A stretch of 5,501 nt of DNA. Origin: Sulfurospirillum sp. (GTDB lineage Bacteria > Campylobacterota > Campylobacteria > Campylobacterales > QNZT01). A program made the position numbers and the translations under genes. How positions within the stretch are numbered: position 1 is the stretch's first letter; the number at the start of each line of letters is the position of its first letter. Below, piece by piece: positions 1 to 5,501 of the stretch. The notes beneath the pieces were generated by a model, which was not told where the DNA came from, did no database searches, and saw only the letters and a program-made list of their open reading frames with translations. The stretch spans positions 1 to 5,501 of the forward strand of contig QNZT01000165.1 in NCBI GenBank assembly GCA_003978455.1, given 5' to 3'.

Positions 1-937
1 GCACCTTGCCCGGAAACTTAAATGTTTTGATGATTTTCAGTGTATTGGTGTCGATAATCTGAATAGAAGGGAAGTCTTTTCCGCTGAAAGTAACCGCAAG
101 ATACTTTTTATCGGGACTCAGGGAGGTAAATACAGGCAACCCTTTGGTTGTGATAGCTTTGATAAAATGGAACTTTTTGTCATAGACAAGTACTTTGTTA
201 TTTCCGACCGCAGGGATAAAGGTTTTGTCTTTACTCAAACTCCAGAAACCGAAATGCGGCACTTTCAGCACAGGTTTATTGCCCTCAGCCGTGACATTGA
301 TCTGCCGGTAAGTCATCTTGTCCAGATCGATCACACCAAACCCTTTGGTCAGGAAAAAACCGACGATATAGGTATTGTTTTCAATCATCGCATCAAAAGG
401 CATTTTACCGACATCAAACTCTTTGTACTTTTTAAATTCAGGTTTTCCTTTGCCTGCATTTTCATCTTTGAGTACCGTTACTTTGTCGTTGTCCATCTGT
501 GCAAAAACAAGATAGTTTTTATAGATTTTGATACCGACATTTTTGGAGCCTGTTTTGATCTTCTGGATCGGTTTGAGATCACGTGTGAGGATATCTACCG
601 ATTTGTCATCATAGTTTGCCACTGCGACATAATTTTTTCCAATCACAAAACCGATTGCCGATTTACTCGTTTTGTACTCCGCCTCTTTTTTTTCGGTAAG
701 CGGATCGAACTTGACCACATATCCGTCACGGCTGATCAGATAGGCATCCTTACCGTCAAATTTGATAATAGCATGGTTCATATTGTGCATCTTTTTCATA
801 TGTCTGCGTGTCAATCCATCCTGGATTACTGCAACCGAGCTGCTCTCACGCTCTACTACAAATACTTTCTCTTTCATCTTTGTCATATCGCTCCAAAGCA
901 TCGTGGACAATATACACATCGCTAAAAACAGTCTCAT
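1..937 (-). CDS. nirF: NirF-like haem d1 biosynthesis protein (C-terminus cut by window edge)
   Basis: NirF is a periplasmic beta-propeller protein related to the d1 domain of NirS and needed for haem d1 maturation; its exact chemical step is debated. The visible 312 codons start at 937 and run off the left edge; the family is near 390-400 residues, so roughly 80 are missing. Residues 24-38 (KVFVVERESSSVAVI) and a stretch around 226-252 (PHFGFW, then FIPAVG and KVLVYD) match my memory of NirF. His54, in MNHAIIKF ahead of a YLISRDG strand, probably corresponds to the functionally important N-terminal His of Paracoccus NirF. No CXXCH is present, which argues against NirN or NirS. A short hydrophobic N-terminus (about 1-16) looks like a weak Sec signal; Cys8 lacks a proper lipobox. 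The start is supported by AAAGGAG eight bases upstream, lying inside the last codons of nirJ, whose stop is only 3 nt away. This suggests translational coupling. Confidence 0.88.
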   Translation of the reverse strand, partial: MRLFLAMCILSTMLWSDMTKMKEKVFVVERESSSVAVIQDGLTRRHMKKMHNMNHAIIKFDGKDAYLISRDGYVVKFDPLTEKKEAEYKTSKSAIGFVIGKNYVAVANYDDKSVDILTRDLKPIQKIKTGSKNVGIKIYKNYLVFAQMDNDKVTVLKDENAGKGKPEFKKYKEFDVGKMPFDAMIENNTYIVGFFLTKGFGVIDLDKMTYRQINVTAEGNKPVLKVPHFGFWSLSKDKTFIPAVGNNKVLVYDKKFHFIKAITTKGLPVFTSLSPDKKYLAVTFSGKDFPSIQIIDTNTLKIIKTFKFPGKV

Positions 938-940
938 CTT

Positions 941-2068
941 CTATACTCCTTTTATCTCTTCGTTGGTAAGGTAACATGAAGGGTCTTCAGCCCACATATC
1001 CCCATATATCGCATAGGCACGGCTCCGCGAACCGCCGTTGCAGATATCTATCTCATCGCAGACACTGCATTTGCCGCTGATTTTGCGGGGATGCTCCCGA
1101 AGCTTCTGCAAAAGTTCGGTCGGTTTGTTACTCCAGATGTCACTGAAATCCTGATGCAGTATATTTCCGATTTTCATCGGGAAAAAAGGATCAGGCTTTA
1201 CATTGCCTTCCGAGTCGATATTGAGAAGCTTTCGTCCGGCGCTGTTACCGCCCCACTCCCTGAGCCGCTTTCGCATCGTCTCTTTCAAATCGGGATACTT
1301 TTCACCGAATCTTTCCAGAAACAGAAGTGCATCCTGCTCCATATTTCCCGTGACGATCTCGATATCCCTGCCGCTTTCATGATATTCGAACGCTTTATCC
1401 AAAATAAACTCTACCGCAACTCTGCGTTGCTCTTTGGTCAGATCCATTTTCAGATTGTCCAGACCGCGTCCGCTGTAAACGAGATGGGAGATATAGACTT
1501 TCGGTATATTCTCTTTTTCTGCCAGTTCAAAGATAAACTTCAGATCGTCGTATGTCTCTTTGGTGATCGTGAAGCGAATCCCTACCTTGCTTTTGCCGTA
1601 ACTGTTCAGCAGCCTGACCGCATCCATCGACATGGCAAAAGAGCCCTCAAGTCCTCTGAAACGGTCGTGCGTCTTTTCACTCCCGTCGATGCTGATACCG
1701 ACATAGTTGAAAGTATCCAGGATTTTCTGTGCATTTTTATGTCCGACATAGAGCCCGTTGGTGGAGAGATAGGTGATGATCCCCAGTTCCCTGCAACGTT
1801 TGGCGATATCGAAGAGATCTTTTCTCGTAAGCGGCTCACCACCCGAGAAGATGATGAACTTGATACCGTTTGCTTTCAGTTTGGGCAGCGTTTTCATAAT
1901 ATCTTCGGTCGTCAGCGTATCCTGAGAGTCCAGATCGGCTCTGGAGTAGCAGTGCATACAGGAGAGATTGCAGCGGTTGGTAAAGTTCCAGATAGCGATG
2001 CTACCGTCCAGTACCCTCGCCTCTTGTCCGGATACTACCGATTTCAGTAAATTGGAGAGCCGAAACAT
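941..2068 (-). CDS. nirJ: NirJ, radical SAM haem d1 biosynthesis enzyme
   Basis: NirJ is the cytoplasmic radical S-adenosylmethionine enzyme that acts on 12,18-didecarboxysiroheme, removing the two propionate side chains on the way to haem d1. The 375-residue protein has the SAM cluster motif CNLSCMHC (Cys33, Cys37, Cys40), the GGEP SAM-binding motif at 76-79, and a TIM-barrel core to about residue 240. A C-terminal SPASM-like auxiliary cluster follows with Cys334, Cys337, Cys343 and Cys365 (CX2CX5CX21C), the spacing expected of NirJ. The related enzymes AhbC and AhbD of alternative haem synthesis share this architecture; the neighbours nirS, nirC and nirF decide for NirJ. Its ATG overlaps the nirC stop by one base (TAATG), with AGGCGG six bases upstream inside nirC. 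Length is normal and no defect is seen. Confidence 0.93.
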   Translation of the reverse strand: MFRLSNLLKSVVSGQEARVLDGSIAIWNFTNRCNLSCMHCYSRADLDSQDTLTTEDIMKTLPKLKANGIKFIIFSGGEPLTRKDLFDIAKRCRELGIITYLSTNGLYVGHKNAQKILDTFNYVGISIDGSEKTHDRFRGLEGSFAMSMDAVRLLNSYGKSKVGIRFTITKETYDDLKFIFELAEKENIPKVYISHLVYSGRGLDNLKMDLTKEQRRVAVEFILDKAFEYHESGRDIEIVTGNMEQDALLFLERFGEKYPDLKETMRKRLREWGGNSAGRKLLNIDSEGNVKPDPFFPMKIGNILHQDFSDIWSNKPTELLQKLREHPRKISGKCSVCDEIDICNGGSRSRAYAIYGDMWAEDPSCYLTNEEIKGV

Positions 2069-2382
2069 TACTTGCCGCCTTTGGGCTTAAAAGAGAGGAT
2101 ATATGCAGTGATCTCTTTACGCTCCTGCGGTGTCAGTTTCAGTGTCGGCATCGCATTGCGTTTGTATCCGAAGATTTTGGAGACACCTTCAGGATCGGTA
2201 ATCATCGCTTCGATCTCTTCGGCACTTCTTTTGGATGCGATCTCACTGAACGGCGGTCCAAAAGCGACCGCCGTCTGATGGTGACATCCCCAGCAATAGG
2301 TTTCAAATACTTTTTTCCCGTCAGCACCGGCAGTGCTCTCCAGTGACAACAAAAAAACAGATATCAAGATAATAATACGCAT
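2068..2382 (-). CDS. nirC: NirC-like small periplasmic monohaem cytochrome c
   Basis: This small class I cytochrome c is encoded just upstream of nirJ and nirF, as expected of NirC, a single-haem periplasmic protein linked to haem d1 maturation and able to pass electrons to or from the Nir proteins. From the chosen start it has 104 residues: a signal peptide at about 1-20 ending in AGA, a haem site CWGCH (Cys30, Cys33, His34), and a likely axial Met78 in NAMPT before a C-terminal helix. The frame is open to an ATG at 2424, but that start would put 14 extra residues before the signal peptide, has no Shine-Dalgarno, and would include the putative -10 region. The ATG at 2382 has GGGGGA eight bases upstream and gives a clean signal peptide. 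The stop overlaps the nirJ start by one base. An alternative role is a generic electron donor to NirS of cytochrome c551/NirM type. Confidence 0.78.
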   Translation of the reverse strand: MRIIILISVFLLSLESTAGADGKKVFETYCWGCHHQTAVAFGPPFSEIASKRSAEEIEAMITDPEGVSKIFGYKRNAMPTLKLTPQERKEITAYILSFKPKGGK

Positions 2383-2410
2383 AAACAGATCCCCCGATAA
2401 TTTGAGTACT

Positions 2411-2421
2411 ATGTTATCATA
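2411..2421 (-). promoter_or_regulatory. Candidate -10 element for nirC-nirJ-nirF
   Basis: On the minus strand this reads TATGATAACAT and offers two overlapping hexamers, TATGAT (2421-2416) and TAACAT (2416-2411). Use of the second would start transcription near 2404 and place the FNR-type box at 2439-2452 about 41.5 bases upstream, the classic class II activator position. Use of the first gives about -37. The element lies inside the possible upstream extension of nirC, which favours the later nirC start. It is assigned by pattern and spacing only. Confidence 0.45.
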
Positions 2422-2438
2422 CATTTGACCAAAACAAG

Positions 2439-2452
2439 TTGATATGTATCAG
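2439..2452 (-). promoter_or_regulatory. FNR/DNR-type regulator binding site upstream of nirC
   Basis: The site reads CTGATACATATCAA on the minus strand (TTGATATGTATCAG on plus), one base off the FNR/DNR consensus TTGAT-N4-ATCAA. The inner 12 bases form a perfect inverted repeat (TGATA-TG-TATCA). It sits in the 42-base gap between the pentahaem cytochrome stop and the nirC open frame, ending 56 bases upstream of the chosen nirC ATG and suitably placed for activation from the -10 candidates. CRP/FNR-family regulators of this specificity control denitrification genes in response to oxygen loss or NO in many proteobacteria; which regulator binds here cannot be told. Confidence 0.65.
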
Positions 2453-2466
2453 TCAGACAATCATAA

Positions 2467-3573
2467 TCAGTTCACCTTTTGCGCTATCTCTTTGATAAGT
2501 TCAGGCTTCATGAGAGATTTATCTTCAAGCTCTATCGCGGAGGCACAGTCGCTTTTTGCAAGCTGTACCCAGAGACCGACGACGATCTCGTCTCCTTTTT
2601 GCGGTGCGGGTATTTTATAGTGCAGTGTCACCGTACTTTTTGCATCCAGGTTGTGGACAGTGCCGGATGTCGCGGTAGCGGGAACGATGATTTTCTGCCC
2701 ATCCTTTTTAAAGCTAAACGCGAAATACCCCTGTTTGTCTTCTTCCGGATTTTTCTGAAAATTCTGCCAGATCGTTTTGCCGTCTCTTTTGATCTCTGCT
2801 TTGATAAATTTTGCTCGTGCAGGCTGGATGATAAGTGGATGCGCCATTTTGTTATGCAGGGTGACTGTTAATTTTTCCCCTGAAACGGAAACATTTATAT
2901 CCACTCCTGTTTTACGAAAAGCTTTATCATGAATACCTGAAAATTTATGGCTGGCATGATGCCCCCTGGCACGTTTGTCCATCTTCTCCGCCCCGCCTTC
3001 AATTTCCGGCATATGGCACTTGATACACTCCAGACTATCCTGATGTGTATCCATAGCATGAAATATCGTTACATTGTTATCATTGCGTTTATGGGAGTGA
3101 CATCCGGTACATGCATTTTTAGCATAGACAGGGTTGTTGACAGAAGAGTGTTTGTCGCTATCGTCAGGTTTGAATAATCTCCCATAGAGCGTGGGTTTGT
3201 AGCCGTCTGCCTGACGGGATTTGATATTGATATTGCGTTTATGCGCCTTTTTGACATATGCAATCGTATGACAAAAGTAGCACGAAACACCATCAGTATG
3301 TGTTTTATTGTTTTTGTCGGGTCTCGCTTTGCCGTTTATCAAATCTTTGAGATTGTTTGCCACAGGCATATGACAGGCGGCACATTCATATTTGGTTGCA
3401 CTTACCGCATCGGCTATTTTTCGGTGTAATTCATCCGTAAAGTAGCTTTTGCTGTGCGCAGAGCCCTGATACTCTTCATAAATCTTTTCATGACACTCAT
3501 TGCACGAATGGTTGTCCAGATATTTTGCTTCACTGAAAAAAATAAAAAAGGAAAGTATAAAAATGATTTTCAT
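2467..3573 (-). CDS. Periplasmic pentahaem c-type cytochrome, cytochrome c554-like
   Basis: This 368-residue exported multihaem cytochrome is probably an electron carrier; its partner is unknown. A signal peptide covers about residues 1-16 (hydrophobic, ending SEA). Five CXXCH haem sites follow: CNECH (24-28), CAACH (64-68), CYFCH (98-102), CTGCH (155-159) and CIKCH (183-187). The region is rich in other histidines that could serve as distal ligands (for example 22, 40, 50, 92, 161, 172, 177, 205, 206, 209). The opening SCNECHEKIYEEY pattern resembles the cytochrome c554 family. Residues from about 220 to 340 carry no haem site and alternate hydrophobic strands, suggesting a beta-sandwich domain. 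There is no CXXCK, so it is not a standard NrfA, and it is too small and haem-poor for octahaem hydroxylamine oxidoreductase. The Shine-Dalgarno is weak (CAGGT, about 8-9 bases upstream). Its place between nirS and nirC suggests electron supply to NirS or the haem d1 proteins; that is inference. Confidence 0.85.
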   Translation of the reverse strand: MKIIFILSFFIFFSEAKYLDNHSCNECHEKIYEEYQGSAHSKSYFTDELHRKIADAVSATKYECAACHMPVANNLKDLINGKARPDKNNKTHTDGVSCYFCHTIAYVKKAHKRNINIKSRQADGYKPTLYGRLFKPDDSDKHSSVNNPVYAKNACTGCHSHKRNDNNVTIFHAMDTHQDSLECIKCHMPEIEGGAEKMDKRARGHHASHKFSGIHDKAFRKTGVDINVSVSGEKLTVTLHNKMAHPLIIQPARAKFIKAEIKRDGKTIWQNFQKNPEEDKQGYFAFSFKKDGQKIIVPATATSGTVHNLDAKSTVTLHYKIPAPQKGDEIVVGLWVQLAKSDCASAIELEDKSLMKPELIKEIAQKVN

Positions 3574-3587
3574 ACAAGATTACCTGA

Positions 3588-3625
3588 TAGTTTATTGAAC
3601 CAACGATTGTTGGCTCAATAAACTA
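3588..3625 (-). repeat. Long intergenic hairpin upstream of the pentahaem cytochrome gene
   Basis: This is an inverted repeat with 17-base arms (3588-3604 and 3609-3625) around a 4-base loop. The only imperfect position (3599 against 3614) is A against C in plus-strand RNA but G-U in minus-strand RNA, so the nirS-sense transcript can form an uninterrupted 17-bp helix. No run of T follows on the minus strand, so it does not look like a textbook intrinsic terminator. It ends 14 bases before the cytochrome ATG, just outside the weak Shine-Dalgarno. It may protect the 3' end of nirS mRNA or tune expression of the downstream gene; a small palindromic repeat element is the other option. Confidence 0.8.
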
Positions 3626-3648
3626 CCCTTCCCCGGAAGGGGAAGAGT
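3625..3648 (-). terminator. GC-rich hairpin after nirS (partial terminator or mRNA-stabilising stem)
   Basis: In minus-strand RNA, ACUCUUCCCC pairs with GGGGAAGGGU across a UUCC loop, giving a 10-bp stem with one G-U pair (3627 with 3646). On the opposite strand that pair is C against A, so the stem favours the nirS-sense transcript. It begins 9 bases past the nirS stop and shares base 3625 with the next hairpin. The following sequence (AGTTTATTG) holds only a short T run, so full termination is doubtful. The hairpin itself is clear; calling it a terminator is tentative. Confidence 0.45.
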
Positions 3649-3657
3649 AATGCATCA

Positions 3658-5406
3658 TTACGCACCAGGTACGTGCTGTCTGTGCTCAACAGAGTATGTA
3701 AAGGTAGGTGTTGTCAAATTATATATATACTTGATAAACTTACCTGTCTCTGACTCATAGATACCGATTCTACCGGTTGTCCACTCAGAGATCATCGTCC
3801 ACTTACCATGGTTTGCAGGCTCAGCATGCAACAATCTTGGCTGTACAGGATTTTTGACTTTTGCACCAAGTTTTCCTGTAGGATAAGGCAAAAGTGTTTC
3901 GTTACTCAATTTTGAGTGTGCCTCATTCATAGGTACTTTTTCATACTGTGTCGCATCCCATGTCTGGAGTACTTTACCTGTTTTCGCATCGATCAATTTA
4001 CCCTGTGTTTTACCGACTTCAATAATTCTGTCAGTTTCAAGAGTCTCTTTATTGATCAGATATACTTTGTTGTAATTCTCAGGTTTACCCAGTACACAGT
4101 CAGACCAGATCCAAGGTGTATCCTCACCCGTTCCGACAAAAAGTCCGCCACCGGCAGTTTTAACCTTTTTGACAATTTTCCACCCCGGAGACTCCCAGAT
4201 TACAACTGAACCGAAGTTCATTGAGTTGGTGGCATTGAGTTGTTTACCCATTTTTTTGTTAAACCAACTTGAACCCTGACCAGGGTGTGGCTTCGATTTT
4301 TTCCCGGTATAAACTTTAGCTGCTAGTGTCTTATTTTTGAAATCAACGATACCCATCACATCAGATCCCTGGGAAGCGATCTGGAAATATCTACCGAAAT
4401 CTTCGCCTTTGTTTTCATTTAAGAAACAGTCGTGCAGAATTTTACCTATATTGGGCACATCCCCTACGATCGGGAAGTCAGGCTTACTATAGTCGATGAT
4501 ATAGACATGTCCTGCGTCTTTCAGTGCCATCGCGAAGTATGGTCCATACGGCGTATCAGCAATACCTGCAACACGGCTCGGTCCAATCTGTCCATCAGGA
4601 TCGATAACACGGCTGGTATCATACGCTTTGAGAGGTTCGAGTGTCACAGCACTGCACAGAACCGCACCGCCCGGATTGTAGTTACCCGCAAGGATATATT
4701 TACCGTCAGGTGATACACCCAGACCACGTGACTCCTGTCCTACCTGTACACTCGCGACAGCAGGCTGTCCCGGAGCACCGATATCGAACATTGTCAAGCG
4801 TCCTGATCTTGAGATAGAATATGCATAGCGTGGATTGTGCTTGTTGGTTACAGTAACGTGAACCGCAAAACCCGCTTTATGTCTGGAGAGTACTTTACCT
4901 GTTGTAGAGTCGATAAAATCGACCAAAGAGGCATCTCTTTCTGTCGCAAATGTAATATCTTTGACATTTTTGACATCGCCTTTATATTTCAGGTTTCCGT
5001 TTTTATCTACAGGATACTTTTTCGCCAATGCTTCACGGTCAGCAAGTTTTGTCCATGTCTGCTTGACTTTTTTAAGATCGAGTTTCAGCTCAACGGTATT
5101 TTTCCAATCCATCAGCCAGTCGATCATACCTGTCGCGTCATCTTTGGAAAATTTTGAATCCCAGGCAGGCATTGCCGTATTTTCACGACCATGCAAAATA
5201 GTCTCCGCAAGGAACTCTCTGTTTTTCTTTTTCAGCGCTTTTGGACGAAGATCGGCACCGACACCACCCTGGTGGATAGGACCGTGACAACCCTGACACT
5301 CTTTTTCATAGACTTTGGCAAAGTCCATCTTCGATGTACCTGCCTGAAGTCCCACTGTAGCGATACCCACCGCTGCAACGTAACTTAAAACTTTTCCTAA
5401 CTTCAT
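3658..5406 (-). CDS. nirS: Cytochrome cd1 nitrite reductase NirS
   Basis: NirS reduces nitrite to nitric oxide in the periplasm, taking electrons through haem c to haem d1. The 582-residue precursor has a signal peptide at about 1-22 (cleavage near GLQA), then a cytochrome c domain with CQGCH (Cys37, Cys40, His41) and a likely axial Met79 in AMPAWD. The d1 propeller follows from about residue 150. The presumed d1-iron ligand is His183 in AVHVTVT, and the two active-site histidines are His325 in ILHD and His374 in KPHPGQG, matching the known LHD and PHPG motifs. All key residues are present, so the enzyme should be active. A segment at about 464-516 seems to be extra relative to Pseudomonas NirS as I remember it. 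The start is fixed by a perfect AAGGAGG four bases upstream; the gene ends in tandem stops (TAA TGA). It is first in the visible cluster and has its own leader. Confidence 0.95.
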   Translation of the reverse strand: MKLGKVLSYVAAVGIATVGLQAGTSKMDFAKVYEKECQGCHGPIHQGGVGADLRPKALKKKNREFLAETILHGRENTAMPAWDSKFSKDDATGMIDWLMDWKNTVELKLDLKKVKQTWTKLADREALAKKYPVDKNGNLKYKGDVKNVKDITFATERDASLVDFIDSTTGKVLSRHKAGFAVHVTVTNKHNPRYAYSISRSGRLTMFDIGAPGQPAVASVQVGQESRGLGVSPDGKYILAGNYNPGGAVLCSAVTLEPLKAYDTSRVIDPDGQIGPSRVAGIADTPYGPYFAMALKDAGHVYIIDYSKPDFPIVGDVPNIGKILHDCFLNENKGEDFGRYFQIASQGSDVMGIVDFKNKTLAAKVYTGKKSKPHPGQGSSWFNKKMGKQLNATNSMNFGSVVIWESPGWKIVKKVKTAGGGLFVGTGEDTPWIWSDCVLGKPENYNKVYLINKETLETDRIIEVGKTQGKLIDAKTGKVLQTWDATQYEKVPMNEAHSKLSNETLLPYPTGKLGAKVKNPVQPRLLHAEPANHGKWTMISEWTTGRIGIYESETGKFIKYIYNLTTPTFTYSVEHRQHVPGA

Positions 5407-5410
5407 GTTT

Positions 5411-5417
5411 CCTCCTT
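5411..5417 (-). promoter_or_regulatory. Strong Shine-Dalgarno of nirS
   Basis: The minus strand reads AAGGAGG followed by AAAC and the nirS ATG. It is the best ribosome binding site in the window, in keeping with a highly expressed respiratory enzyme, and it settles the nirS start. Confidence 0.9.
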
Positions 5418-5427
5418 TAAGGTTATT

Positions 5428-5440
5428 AAACAGTCTGTTT
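5428..5440. promoter_or_regulatory. 13-bp palindrome in the nirS leader (possible operator)
   Basis: AAACAG-T-CTGTTT is a perfect inverted repeat with a single central base. The loop is too short for an RNA hairpin, so a dimeric DNA-binding protein would be the natural reader. It lies between the candidate -10 elements and the Shine-Dalgarno, at or just after the likely transcription start, a position typical of repression. It does not match the FNR consensus. A chance palindrome in AT-rich DNA is possible. Confidence 0.35.
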
Positions 5441-5451
5441 CCCCTCAGCCT

Positions 5452-5488
5452 ATAATAAAATTATAACATATTTATTATTATTTGTTCA
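5452..5488 (-). promoter_or_regulatory. Candidate nirS promoter
   Basis: The AT-rich leader contains a perfect TATAAT (5465-5460 on the minus strand) and a second candidate TATTAT (5457-5452). A TGAACA at 5488-5483 lies 17 bases before the first and matches 4 of 6 bases of the -35 consensus. No FNR-type box is visible in the 95 bases upstream of nirS; one could lie beyond the right edge. The exact start site is not decidable by eye. Confidence 0.5.
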
Positions 5489-5501
5489 GCTTTCTCTTCT
5501 C

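Noticed and set aside
167..925. Plus-strand open frame of 252 codons opposite nirF
   Set aside because: Its product is Phe/Ile/His-rich low-information sequence, as expected of an antisense shadow, while the minus frame matches NirF.
1..937. NirN instead of NirF
   Set aside because: NirN carries an N-terminal cytochrome c domain with CXXCH; none is present between the signal region and the propeller.
1091..2050. Long plus-strand open frame of 319 codons opposite nirJ
   Set aside because: The minus strand encodes an intact NirJ with all cluster cysteines; the plus frame has no recognisable domain and is a shadow.
2383..2424. Upstream ATG start for the small cytochrome (118 residues)
   Set aside because: No Shine-Dalgarno precedes it, it adds residues before a clean signal peptide, and it overlaps the putative -10 region.
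2425..2466. Intrinsic terminator after the pentahaem cytochrome gene
   Set aside because: The only inverted repeat is the FNR-type box, with 5-bp arms and a 2-base centre, too weak and loop-poor for a terminator despite a nearby TTGTTTT.
2467..3573. Pentahaem protein as NrfA ammonia-forming nitrite reductase or hydroxylamine oxidoreductase
   Set aside because: No CXXCK active-site haem motif is present, five haems are too few for octahaem enzymes, and the C-terminal third is haem-free.

Overview
All recognisable genes lie on the minus strand, so the window reads right to left as one denitrification locus: nirS (cytochrome cd1 nitrite reductase), a five-haem c-type cytochrome, a small monohaem cytochrome of NirC type, the radical-SAM haem d1 enzyme nirJ, and the first 312 codons of nirF, which runs off the left edge. 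NirS reduces nitrite to nitric oxide in the periplasm. NirJ, NirF and NirC belong to the pathway that makes or delivers its haem d1 cofactor. The rest of that pathway (siroheme decarboxylase nirD/L/G/H, nirE, nirN) is not visible and may lie beyond the left edge.

The organism looks like a sulfur- or hydrogen-oxidising, denitrifying Campylobacterota (Sulfurimonas/Sulfurovum-like). This is an inference from the moderately AT-rich, lysine-rich coding style, compact gene packing, AT-rich TATAAT-type promoter region and divergent NirS. Nothing in the window fixes the taxon.

Layout by region: 5407-5501 is the nirS leader, with a strong Shine-Dalgarno, candidate -10 elements and a 13-bp palindrome. 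nirS occupies 3658-5406. The gap 3574-3657 holds two abutting hairpins that pair without mismatch only in the sense (minus-strand) RNA. The pentahaem cytochrome is at 2467-3573, in the slot that nirM or another electron-donor cytochrome fills in pseudomonad clusters. The gap 2425-2466 carries a near-consensus FNR/DNR-type box, so nirC-nirJ-nirF probably has its own anaerobic or NO-responsive promoter. nirC, nirJ and nirF are tightly packed (a TAATG overlap, then a 3-nt gap), suggesting translational coupling.

No mobile element, tRNA, rRNA or CRISPR array was seen, and no gene-free stretch exceeds 100 bases. The core is a known system. The less ordinary points are the pentahaem cytochrome, the strand-specific double hairpin after nirS, the internal FNR-type promoter and an apparent insertion in the NirS d1 propeller.
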